From: Neodontobutis hainanensis
Lineage: Eukaryota; Chordata; Actinopteri; Gobiiformes; Odontobutidae
DNA length: 64,000 nt
Reading direction: 5' to 3'
Assembly (NCBI GenBank): GCA_024349245.1
Contig: JALDNG010000749.1
Location: forward strand, 27,048 to 91,047
Shown: positions 34,101-46,848 of the stretch, in pieces
How the letters are laid out: the number at the start of each line of letters is the position of its first letter
Numbering within the stretch: position 1 is the first letter of the stretch
Program-made: the position numbers and the translations under genes
The notes under the pieces: generated by a model
What the model was told of the DNA's origin: nothing
What the model saw: the letters and a program-made list of their open reading frames with translations, nothing else
Database searches by the model: none

Positions 34101-37100
34101 ATATAAATTTAATCACGTTTGCAAAAGTCAAACTATCATTGCTGTGAGTAGCTTCCTAATGATTTTAAATATCATTGAATATTTAATTATCTTTCAAAGA
34201 GACATAATAAAAAGGTTATTTATGTAACATAATTAAGATTTTGAAGTTTCAATTAAAAATGATTAAAAGACTATTGGTAACAAAGAAAAACAAGAAACTA
34301 ATATTTAAATGTGAAAATGAATTCATTGTTAAAATCGACAACTATGTCGAAATGTAAAAAGCGAAAAGTTTCTATATAGATGAAAAATTTAAACTTTTTC
34401 GATTGAATAACATAACATTGCAATTTTTGAAGATAATGAAGAAATGTTATGTGGAAAATGAAAAAAGAATTTAATTTTTCAATGTTATGCCAAATATTTT
34501 TACAATCGAAATCACACGAGGAGGCTTAAAATTTTGTTGCACCTTGTGGCAGAGAGCTCATAAAGTTCATTTTTTGGATTTTGATCATACGTATCGACAT
34601 TATATTCGTATTATTAACAAGGTATAATTAAATGGAGAATTATGATAAAACATGATATATTTCTTAAAATAATAACAATGTAAATTTACCAAAATATTTC
34701 TTGCTACATATAAATTTTCGAAACATCAGATTTTATCTAAAATATATTTCTCAAATTATGTACAATCATAATTTTATGTTGAATAATACGTTAAAATTAA
34801 TAAATTTGGGATCTTGAAAATTATGATGATATTTATTAAATAAATGGTTTGACTAAAAGTCAATTTATTCATGTTAATTTTAAAAATAATTTTAAGGAAT
34901 CTTTAAATATTTTATGTTCATTTTAATTTGTTTTTATTGTACGTTGAAAAATATGTTTTGAAATTTGGGATTATAAGCACATTATTTTACTGACTTGGTA
35001 CAAAAGGAAAAAATAGTGAGTTCATATAAATATGCTTTGTGATATTTAAAAATTGATTTTTTATCTCAAATGATTAAATTGCTTAAGAACAAACATAGAT
35101 TATAATTTCCAAAATTTATCACGTTAGTGATCCTAATTCAATAAAATAAACAGGTTTGTTTATGTTTAATTTTTTATATCAACTAAGATGTAGGTTTTGA
35201 TAATTTAAGAATTTTCATATTTAATTATTATAAATCAGTTTTTTGATAATATTTTTGAATTTTTTATGAAAATTCTAAATTTCTAATGATACTTCCAAAA
35301 CCTCAAATTTATTTTTATTTTTTCTCTTATTCCTGGACATTCATTTTTACATGAATCAAATATTCAAAAATCAAAGCTTTAAAAGGGTTAATATCAATTT
35401 AATTAAATTAATAAAAATTAAAAAATAATTTTTTGAATTTCACGTATTTATCGTTCACCATTTACTTAAAATATGTTTATGCTGTTTTTAAGATGTGGAA
35501 ACGATTATATCGTGCAGCCAAATGAGTTTTAAACGTTCTTATTGTTCCTATAAGTAAATTAAAAAAATATTTTGTACCTAAATTACACTCGTTTTTCATA
35601 AATGTCAACATCATCAATACTTATTGATTGTGTTATTATTTTAAAAAACCTTTACTTGAGTATTATACAAAAGGAAATTGAGGTATACATGATCAAATCT
35701 AAGAAAATCTTGATTTAAGATTTTTTTTAAACTTGTGAATTACGTTTAATTGTTTACATGACCTTATTAAGAGTATTTTTTAAATTATTATAGAATAATT
35801 ATTTTAATTAAACAATTTATTTTAAGAAATTTTTAAACCATCAAAATTCTCGATGTCACTTCTTTTAATATCATTGCCATTTGCACCCAAATTTTACTCA
35901 TAGATGAATTATTTTGAGGATTTACAATTATATTAATATTTTGTGATATTCGATAATTTAATTCACATATCAAAACTCAATTAAATCAGATGTAATTAAC
36001 TCAGAAATAAACAGACTACCTGTTTTTAAAACATGGATAAAGATCACGTTTCTTACATCTCAAAATCTTATAATTTAATTTTTACTATAACTTAAATGAC
36101 TTTACCTGTAAATAAATCATATCAAAATCGTTTGTATGATTTATCTATATTAATGAACTTCTAAAATTTAAATATATTTAGAAAGACGGAAAATTGGAAA
36201 AAAAATATTTCTCAAAGTAATTTTACTCATTTCATTGTTCACGAATGTAACTCATTAACAAGATAATGGCTGTTCAGAGTTACATTTTCTGCATCATCCT
36301 CCATATTTCTATTTACCGAGAATTTAAAAGTTCACACAACTCGATATCTTAAAGTATTATCGATTCGCAATGACAATCATTCACAGAGGTGTTGGTTATC
36401 TTATAAGAATATATATCTCTTAGCGTATCAATGATGTTAAATTAGTTGTTATATTCATGATCTTAAAAGTTAGGATCAACTTTTTACATACTAGAGATTT
36501 GGAAGTTCACTTATCCTTCAGTGAATGATTACGATATTTAGATTTTGGTTCATCAGCAGTGACTTGAGTATATCGCGAGACATTTAAAATCAGAGACGTA
36601 CTTATATTTGAACAATCTCTTAGTCGAAAAACACATATATTAGTGAAATTTTAACACAATTGATTGACTATGTTGTTTGTTTAACTCATCAGTGTCAGAA
36701 TATTTTTGAACTCAGCACATAATTTCATGGATTGAATTTATTTTTGTAAAATACATATTGAACAATTTATATTTAATTTCATAATAATGATAAAAACCAG
36801 GCTTGAGTTTCTGCAGTAAGAGGTTTCTTTAAATTTTATGAGTGGAGTTATGACGTATGATGTACGTTGATTTATATGGTATACATGAGTGCTTAACGCA
36901 TTTCATGGTGAACATTAACATGGAGTTTCATAGTGTTAATTGCAGATAATTTTTACCTAAATTCATTTCATATAGATCAAAATTTTCATCATATTAATCT
37001 GGAAATTTCACAACAATTTCAATTCTTGTTTTCAGATTTAATTGGAAAACTTGTTAATGAAAATCTAATTTTTTGAAAATAAACGAAGATAAACGTACAC

Positions 37101-40100
37101 TTTACATTTAAACTATTTATGTTTGAACTCTTTGATACATTTTGAAATCATTACATTCACTTTCGTCTTAATATTCATGATAAATCTTTTTGAAACTTAT
37201 AAATCAATGAATAATTTTATAAATCTTTCAAATAAAATATCAAACTAACCCACATTCATTACAGTATTAATTTACGAGTTTTCTAACAAAAAATTATACT
37301 TTAAATTTTTTTTTATTTTCACAAGAATCCTCATGTCAACATTTGATTTTATCTATTCAATATTTTATAAAATAAATATTTTAAATTGAATTAATTTTAA
37401 TCCAATTTGTCAACACTCACAGTCTTTAATTTAGATCAATAAAATTTTTCATTTATTTTATATTTGTATTATTTTAAATGATTAAATTCATAAAATATGA
37501 TATGTCGTAGAATATTGAAGGAATATTCTTCAAACATATCTACATGAAATTTTATACATAAAAATTAATCATTTTCACAAATAAAAAAACAATAAATAAC
37601 AAATTTTCAAGAAATAATAAATTACAAGTCAATAATATATCTAAAAATAATTTATTTAAATTATTTCTAAACTCGTATTAAACAATAATATAGACAATGT
37701 ACGCTAATCTACATGTAAAAAACCGTTAAACTGGACATAAAAATCCTATTTATTGTTTGAAGATGTTTTACGAACACATGAGCAGGATATTTATCTCAGA
37801 ACGTTCAAAAAATGTTCAGAAATACATCAATTTTAATCGTGATATTATTTACTTTTTCAACCACTAAAACAAAAAAATCGAAATATAAAAGATTTTTCAT
37901 TGTAATTAAAGGTTGGTTTGTTGAATTTGGTAGGTTTAAATGTTTTTGAATATCTTTCCTGTTATAGATGTTTATCAAAAAAAATCTAAACGTGGATAAA
38001 AGAGACACAATATTCGTAAAATATATACCACCTTTTAAATTGATTTATTTAAGAAAATTTATCGAAAGCTATTTTCACAATGATAGCTTATAAAACAAGT
38101 TATAAAAAGATAATGAATTTAAAGATACCTTGATTCATCCTCAAATCTCCAATCTTTGATGAAAAACCATAAATATAATTTCTATTACACTCAGATTAAA
38201 AATATAAATCATTTTGAGCTTAAATACAAAAAATTAAATCTATTTTAGACATGGTAAATGCGAAAATTAAATAAAAATAATGAAATTCATAAGAAATTTA
38301 TGACAATTTAAAAAATTCGAAAAACTTAGGAATTCTAACAGAATAAAATTTTATTGTTGGAAAAATATATGAGAATAAAAACAGTTTGGAAGAGTTTTGG
38401 TTGGTATTAAGTCAATGATTTTAGTGATTCAACATAATTCAACGATCCAAAATACTTTGGTTTGAACTTCATTTTACAAAAACAGATTTTAAATTCTTCA
38501 AGATTCTTATAACTTTTAATAATCTTAGAGTAGTTTAAATAATCGTTGAATTAAGCCTTTTATAAATCAATGAAACTCACATTCGAGCGAAGATTAAAAT
38601 GATCTAATCTTGGTTGGTATAAGACTTTAAAATCATAAAACACAAACATTCACATATGTTTCATTAAAAATGAAAGAATAAATTTCTTGATTTGATAAAT
38701 GATCAGGATAAGCATCAATAATTAGAATGAAACTAATTAAGCATCTATCTAAAGAAGCTTTGAAAACTTAAAGATTTACAATCTTTCTCATATAAGGTTA
38801 AAAATTTAGTTTTAAAATGCTATATTTTGTCAATAATTTATCATTAAAAGAATTTCTAATGATAGAAAACGAGAATAAACTTTCTGGTGTTTGTATAATC
38901 AGAGTTCAAATACAACACAAAGATAATTTCAATGTGACAAATTTGTTCAAAAATAACTGGCGTTGTAAATCCGATTTATTAAAATATAAATATTTTTACA
39001 CATTCATAAATTATAAATCCACTGTTTTAAAGTTGCAAATTATTTTTAATAAAATTTATTATTTATTGAATAATATTTATAAAATTAGGTTCTCGTGTTG
39101 TTTAATGGAATCAATATTTTAAAAAACATAATGCTATTTTAATTCTTCAAGAAATATTTAATTATATTTTTTTAAGTGTAATCTAATGACACAAAATTTT
39201 TTCATTCTTTTTTTTAAATTATAACAATATGTAAATACGCTTAATAATTGTTTTTAAATTTGAAACGGATAAATATTAATTGTGTTGAAAATTGCCTCAT
39301 TCAAATATTTTGTTTAAAAATTTATTTTTCACATATGAGATCTTTTTAACGTCGATATTTCACAGTGGTTTATTTTATATTAAATATTATCTAGAAATGC
39401 TTCATTTTTTCCCTGTATTTGATAAATATGCTTAATATTTGAAATTGAATGCATTAAACAAGATATATCGAGTGTATTTTGAAATGAAAATTTAATTTAT
39501 TTTTGATTTTAATAATGTCGACGAACTTTTTTATGTTTTGGCTTAAAATTTAACTCAAAGTAAATATTTTAGCCATTTTCAATGAAAGTAAGATAAATTT
39601 TGATTCGAATATTCACAGATTATAATTTATTTTGACCATTATTCCTCATCTCATAAAAGTTAAAATAAAATAAAAAATATATTGTTCCGTTGTACTAAAT
39701 TTGTAAATATAAAGATGTTTAAGAACATTGTATCATGAGAACGTTACCGAATATTGTTAGACTACGACCATAAAATAAATCTGGTAAAAATTTAACCATT
39801 AAATATTTCAAATGAATTAATAATTACGATTTTTATTTGTGTATGTTTGTTTACTAAAGATATGTGAATACAAATGTTATTTTCACACAATCAGATATAT
39901 CTCTAAATAGTTGATTTTAATGAAGGAGTCAAGATATATTTGTAATATTTAAAAAAAAAGGTTAGATAATATATAATTATTTTATTATCTTTTCATCAAT
40001 CGTTGATTTCAAAAATTTCAATTTTATCGATCATATTTAAATTATATGATATATACTGATGAATGATGAGTCTTATTTATCATGAAACATCAAGCAGAAT

Positions 40101-41265
40101 GACCTCTTATTTTTAACTAGAGATGAAATATATTTAAGACATTATTTTCACCTTTTAAAAATTACCATAGTTATTTCTACACAGACTAATTTTCAGGATT
40201 GGTATCAACTCCTTTGATATTTAGAAGATATTAAAAATGGTAAAAAATCTTTAATATTCTTAAAAAGTCTATGTAAGTCAAAAAATATTTATTTTAACTC
40301 ATCTTTAATTTGTTTAAGCATTGAAATTTAAATGTCATATTTAAGTTCATCGATTCAGATATGCTAAGATTTTAAAATGAACTAAACAAAATATTTAGTT
40401 AATTAAAATATTTAAACAATAGTATCTTAAATATTTTCAAATAGATACCATGTAAATTTAGTTTTCAGAAACATAAATAATTATTTTTCATGATTTTAAA
40501 TACTGTATCGAAATTTTATTTAATTAAGATTGAAGTACTTCCCATTATTAACTTTATTAATTTCTAAAAATATAAGATTTTAAATGCTGAATTCTAAAGT
40601 CTACCATCGATTTCGTATATTGAATTTACAAAAATTAAATAAAGGATTTTATAAAATACAATATTATTTCTCAAAAATTGTCTTATAAACTCAAAATATT
40701 TATGAAGAATATGAATTATTTTATCAGAATCTTATCATCGTCAAAAATATTCGGAAAAAGGATACTTTTGAAAGATAGAACGTGATTGATCGTGCATCCA
40801 TATTTTATATATTATTCTAAAAATATTTGATTTAATTAATTTTATGATGTTTATTTCGTGAATTTGATACAGTGTTGGGATATTAAATGAGAATTCTCGT
40901 CCACCACAAATTTTAAAAAATTCGTCATTATTAAAATTCATATTCAAATAATTATCTTAAAAACAACTAAAAATAGTTTTTTAAAATTAAATGTTTAAAA
41001 TAACTTGAAATTATGGACTCAATTTTATTATTTATGATTTGTTAATAGAAAAAGAAAAAAATTCTTTTAACAACTGACTGTTTTAAACATTTTCTAATAA
41101 TAGGATTAATAATCACAAAAACGATTTATAACATCATTTTTAAAATAATCTTAATAATTAATTAATAAGTTATTAATTTTTATCTGGTTGATGGTAAAAA
41201 TTTTTTGCAATCATAATAATGCGTTACTTTAGCTGATAATAAATGTTTTTTCTATCGTTCCTTGC
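28145..41265. other. Long AT-rich gene desert
   Basis: From about 28 kb onward G and C become clearly scarcer and I find no convincing exon over 13 kb. The longest open stretch (38817-39122, plus, 101 codons) contains NKLSGVCIIRVQIQHKDNF but is otherwise Asn/Lys/Phe-rich. A chance stretch of that length is expected about once in a window this AT-rich. The minus-strand stretch at 40741-40947 (with FFKICGGREFSFNIPTLYQI) is slightly more protein-like but unplaced. No long microsatellite or recognisable transposon was seen. Confidence 0.4.
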
Positions 41266-41885
41266 TTATTTGCAATATGCATCATTTGTCTCTGAATTAA
41301 CTATTTTTAAAGAATTGAATATACTGTTGTACCTCTTAAAAGCTTCACAAATTTGTTTAACAAATTTCTCTTTTTCCGAATATGCATATATAATATCCAT
41401 AAATTCTACATACTCCGACCTAAATGATTTTAAGTTTTCAACGGAAGTTCTGCGATTGGGTACATCTCCATTTGCCAAATAATATAACATATTTGAAACC
41501 ATCTCCAAATGATTAAAAAATTCCATGTAAAAATCCCAATTAATATATATTTTTAAAAATTTCGGTAGTTCTCGACTTAAAAAATCTTTGATAAAGTATT
41601 TCCCATCATCTTTGAAATCTTAAAAATGAATAATTTACCACCAATTATATCTCCTTTCGATAATTGAATTGATTTTATTCTCTTCTGTAAATGTACAGTG
41701 ACCCAAACTCATTGGTCGTAAAAATAACTGAATAAATGCGAAGTCCTTAGGGGCTACATCAAGGTTCAAAAAATTACCCATTAACTTCAGTAATTTCTTT
41801 ATATATGGAGGCCAAGTTGAATGATAGTGCTCAACCTGATTCGCCAGTTCGCAAAATACTTCTCCATAGTTTGTATTCTCTGAAG
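41266..41885 (-). CDS. 3' end of an unnamed gene, two exons
   Basis: This is the clearest gene in the AT desert. Exon 1 (41639-41885) follows a good acceptor (gggtgttttccag) and encodes 81 residues, including GEVFCELANQVEHYHSTWPP, LKLMGNFLNLDVAPKDFAF and FLRPMSLGHCTF. It ends NW at the donor GGTG|gtaaat. A 63-nt intron (41576-41638, ending attttttaag) is in phase. Exon 2 (41266-41575) encodes 102 residues, including RELPKFLKIYINWDFYMEFF and NHLEMVSNMLYYLANGDVPN, to TAA at 41266-41268. The product looks all-helical, like part of a large repeat-helix or scaffold protein. I do not recognise the family. GC is clearly higher than in the flanks. Upstream exons would lie at higher coordinates, perhaps those at 50.4-53.2 kb. 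Confidence 0.7.
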
Positions 41886-44800
41886 CTGGAAAACACCCAA
41901 GATATAGTATAAAGATAAATAACTAAATATAATATATTCTTAAATAATTTATGAGATTATTAAAACTGTATGAAGGATTATACGACAAGCAAAATGTCAA
42001 ACCATTTGAATCTGAAAATATTTTACAAAATGAGAAAGTTTTTCTTATATATATATTATTAATTGATCATAAATATTTTTTTAATCTTTACAAAATCGCT
42101 TAAAATGGATAAATAAAGGGAAACCATTCAAAAAACTATTTATATCAAATTTTAATGAGTTGTATATTTAAAAGTAGAGATTTAATTTATTTTTAAAATA
42201 TTAATAATTAAATTATATTTGAAAATCGTTGAATTTTTCTTCATAAATTCATAGTTCTTTCATAAATATGAGAAATGATATTTACTCAAATATAAAAAAA
42301 GGGGAAAAAGTTTTTAATTGGTAATATTTTGGACAAGGGAAGTAAATTAAAATTATATTTAAAAAGATATAGCTTTATAATGCAATAAAATGCTCAAAAT
42401 ACATCTATGTATAATTTCACAAAATGTTTTTTCTTAAATAAGATTAAATATGATTATCAACTGTTTATTTTTTACGAAATTAAAAATCACAATTATTCAC
42501 TGATTTTTCATGAATAATTAATTTAAACCTGCTTTATATATGTTAAGTATCAAGTGATATTTTTGGAAATCATTCTTAAGAATTTTTGTGATTAAGATTT
42601 TATTTGAAAACATGAAAATAAAATGTTATTTTTATTTATCCATTGTTACAGAATATAAATTGTTATAATTTTGATCTATAATTTATGAACCATCAGTAGG
42701 ATAATTCTTTTAAACAAAAATTTACTCATCAGATTATATTTAAAATTTACATAACTTGAGTAACATTAAAAACAATTTATAAACAACTCGGGAAATATTT
42801 TGAACGTATTTCTGTTTTTATACATATCAACAATCTTTGCTACTTTAGATGTCAGAAACCTTAAAATACTTTAAAATATTTTTAAAAATCGTGTTAGTGT
42901 CAAAAAATTTGATAAATAACATCAATACGAACTTTTATTTATTTTTGTAACATGCAAAGGAAAATATTTCAAATTTATAACTCAAAATTTAACTCAATTT
43001 GAAACTCTAGTTTCAATTTTTTTATAAATTTGTTTGTATAATTTTAAAAAAATAATCAAGTTTTTTTGTAGTATATTTACAAATTACTTATTTTTGAAAT
43101 ACTATACATTCAAACATAAACTACAGAAATAAATATGTTTTCTGATATCATTCATAATTATTTTGAAAAGTGAAAAATGTATTCATTTAACATACAAATT
43201 CAATTTGTAAAAATAAACACTTCATCGAAAAGATTAATATGCATAACAGCTTTGAATAATTCGTTAGCTGAATTAATAACAAAACTTTAGCGAAAAAATA
43301 TTGAAATAATTTCATGAATAGTCACAAACATAGAAAACAAAATATGAATTTCGAATAAAAATTGGTTTGACAATCAGATAAAGAAAAAATTTGGATTCTT
43401 AAATAATCTAAATACTCGAAAGTACCTATAAAAATCCAGGTAAACCTATATAAATGACATATATGGAAAGAAAACTTTACATTGGAAATTTTATTTGATA
43501 AAATCAGTTGGAGTTGATGTCTATTGAGTTAAAATTCTCAAAAATGTAAAATTGAATTTTAGAAGATGATATAAAGGGAAACATCTTCAGACTATTATGG
43601 TGTAAAAGATTTCCAGGCAAATTATCCAACCAAAATATTCATATATTAGAAATATCTTTTACATTTAGGACATATATAATATTTGTTAATGATACATGAA
43701 TATATCTTAATTTTTATCGTATTTATTTGTATAAACTTAAACCTATCATACCAAATTTTACCGTACCGACACAGAGAGTTTTAAACATGTAATTAAAGCT
43801 GAAATGTCTGTTTTATAAGAGTTAAATTAAGGTGACCTTTATGAAAGTGCCACGAACTTTTCGGGTTTAGAATTATTCAGGTTTTCTTTAAATAATCATA
43901 TTTTTTTTGGTAAAGTTAAGACTCAACTACCAAAGAACTAAATAATCTGAGTTTCGATCTTGTGCTGGAGTGGCTGTGATTGATAAGTTATTTTTCTCTT
44001 GTCAATCTAATTAGGTCAGTTTTTAATGGGATAAAATTTTCGTCAATAGATTTCCCTTAAATCGTTCAAAATCTTAAAAACTGTGACGATAAAATTTAAA
44101 ATTTATTCTCATTACTCACACGACAAACTTCGAAAACTATATCTTATATATGTGAACTAGTTTTAAAGTGAATCCGAAGAATTCATTATAAAGATAAATT
44201 TCTCTTGATTTAATTCATTCTTTTGTGATGTCATGAATATATCATGTTTTCATTTTGAACGTCCCTCAATCAATAAAAGAAAAAAACCATGGACGATAGT
44301 GTAACATTTGAAAAGATAAAATTTAAAATAAACTATTGAATTCTATAAATGAGTTTTAATTCATTTACTTCAAAGATCTTTTCATTTGAAAATGTCATAA
44401 TTCCAAATTAAAATATTGCTTCTTTGATGGATTAAAATTTGTAAATAAAAAAATTAAAATGATGTTACATCGTTTACATTGATTATCCTATGACTTAATG
44501 CTATTTAAATTTAACCCAGAAATCTAATAAAATAAAAGTTTGAGATATATGTAAATCTTCTATAGGATATATCATAGTAACCAAAAAAATCTAACTTGGA
44601 AAAATATTACATGTTAAAATAAAATTTCAAGTTTTGTTTTTATTGAAGTAAACGAGTTTGTATGTTAAATACGAGTTAAAAAGCAAAGCATGAAAGACAA
44701 CATAAAATTATCTCTGTAATATGATGAAAATATTCAAACTCAAATCCTTAAAATATTATATTTGTTATTATGCCAAGAAATAAATGTAATATACTTTGCT

Positions 44801-46758
44801 TTTTCATATTTTACACTGAAGCAAAACCAATAAACATAATATTATTGTTTATGATCAATTAAAAAGAGATGGCCATTCAGATTTGACTGTAGTTATTACA
44901 AATAATTGAGAAAATAAAACCCAATATATCTTTTAATCAATGAAAATTTAAAATAAATTTCACATAAAATATAGTAATTTAGGAGACAAAAATTAAGAAT
45001 CCGATAAAAATTAAACATATTTGTAAAAATTCCATATTTTTTTCAGATACATAAAATTTTAGTTAATAAATATTTTCCAAAATATTGTCTGATTTATTAA
45101 ATATTTCGGATATAGATTTTTATTTAACTAATACCTTTGAATATTTAGATAATTTATTGATAAAATATTTATATTCTTGTTTTCAAGAGCAATATTATCT
45201 TCATTAATGGAAGACTTCGACTGTTAATCTCATTTTTGTATTTTTAGATGACATTATATCTTAAATATCATTCTCAATATTTTAAGATCAAATATTTTAT
45301 ATTTTTTAATTTGATTTATAATTCTTTTGAAAATAAATTATTCAAAATAAAATTTGCAAAATTTTTATAAATAAAAGTTATCTTGAATAATCTTTAGCAT
45401 TTTAACATAAAAATGGTACCTTTAATGATGTAATTCAAAAATTGTCATTAGCCTATTTATCAAAAAATATTTATCGAAATAGATATTATTCAAGGTAACT
45501 GCAAGTTTATATATCACAAGCACACAATAGGATCATTATTTTGTTTGTTTCATGTTTATAAATATTCACATTTATGAAGATTAGCAACTGAAATTCTATA
45601 ATTTTCGGAAAAATATTGATGAGTTGATCAATAAACGCACGATTTTTACAAAAGTGAGAATAATATTTGGTTGCAAATATTAATTGTTAGTCAAATTAAC
45701 TCGACTTAAATTATGAGACAAATCTTTCAAATTTAACATTTTCAAAATTAAGTTGGATTATTTAATATAAATTAAATAGAAATAGTATTTACAAAAAAAT
45801 TAAAAATTAATTTGTCGTAGGATATTGTGTCGAATAAACAATCATGAAAATCATGAATCAGTTAAATAAACAGACGATAAAATAAATTAAAAAATTTTCT
45901 CAAATAATAATTCTTTTTAAATTCACAAACATAAGATAGTGAACAAACTAAATCCCTCAGTCAATGTCCTAAAATCGCCATTTTATTACATCCATCCACT
46001 TAATCTGTAAAATTAAAATATTGTTGTCAATGAGCATAAAGTATACTTTAAATCAAGCAGAGGTGTCAATCATCAATTTATAGGTTGGCTCAAATATCAA
46101 AAATAATGAATTTTTAACACGTTTAAAAATAAGGATTGCTGGGAGTTTCGTCTTTCGCATGATACATTGATGATAAAAAGAAACATGTAAAATCAATTAA
46201 TTCATGATCATCTGTTAAAATTTCAATTTTAAGTCGATCATCTAGATTTTTATTATGATGAATACAAATGTCACGTAACAATTTATTTATGTCTTAATAT
46301 TTAATTTTATAATAAAGTTCAATTCGGACAATGCTCTGCTCTCAAATTTTAAATATGTTTTTATATTGCTGTTCACACCTGTACCTGATAAATATTAAAT
46401 ATGTAACTCTTCGATTTTCAAAATTGTTTGAATTTGGAAAAGTTTGAAAATCAACGTCGATATGATACAAACACTTAAGTCATAATTAACAGAGATAAGA
46501 AATGAAATCAACATAAATAATTTATAAGTATATCTTACATTTCAAAGTTTTGAGGAGAAGTTTCGTTTATTCCATTAACGTAACCTGTGAGTCAGCCATA
46601 ACTGTTCTTATTTAATAAAACTAAAGATGTTTCATAAACTTCAATGAATCATGAAAAAGAAAAATATGTTTAATTTTTTACACATAAATCTGAAGAATAA
46701 TTCATTCTTTCATTTTATTTGTGGACTTTTAGGTCGTTTGTTGTTCTTTCTATTGCAG
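41886..46758. other. AT-rich, intron or intergenic
   Basis: No firm exon. A small GC-richer spot at about 43940-43990 could be a mini-exon on the minus strand (atcacag acceptor, TPAQDRNSDYLVL, donor ctttg|gtagtt), but its phase does not join the 41885 acceptor. The rest is very AT-rich with nothing recognised. Confidence 0.35.
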
Positions 46759-46848
46759 GTTTATACATACTCGCAGTTAATGTATCTCAGTGCTGATTTC
46801 ATATTTTTGCAAAAAGTCAATCGAAATGGATGTAATATTCTGTGGTGA
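46759..46848 (+). CDS. Possible terminal exon, unknown
   Basis: An excellent acceptor (ttgttctttctattgcag) is followed by a 29-residue frame (VYTYSQLMYLSADFIFLQKV, then NRNGCNILW) to TGA at 46846-46848. The other two frames close quickly. The frame also continues upstream to an ATG at 46651, so an intronless small ORF of 65 codons is the alternative. No family or partner exon is recognised. Confidence 0.22.
   Translation, partial: VYTYSQLMYLSADFIFLQKVNRNGCNILW

Noticed and set aside
38817..39122. 101-codon open stretch on the plus strand
   Set aside because: At this AT content a stretch of about 100 codons is expected by chance roughly once per window; composition is Asn/Lys/Phe/Tyr-rich and there are no clear splice signals or known motifs.
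41576..41638. Two in-frame TAA codons between the 41.6 kb exons, considered as a reassigned genetic code or a pseudogene
   Set aside because: A 63-nt GT-AG intron in phase removes both stops; other frames here end normally at TAA, TAG or TGA.
41640..41885. Similarity of the 41.3-41.9 kb product to the helical C-terminal region of USP9X-type deubiquitinases
   Set aside because: General helical pattern only; no conserved block could be aligned convincingly, so no name was given.
43940..43990. 43-nt mini-exon on the minus strand
   Set aside because: Splice-like ends exist, but its phase does not fit the next exon at 41885 and the length is within chance expectation.
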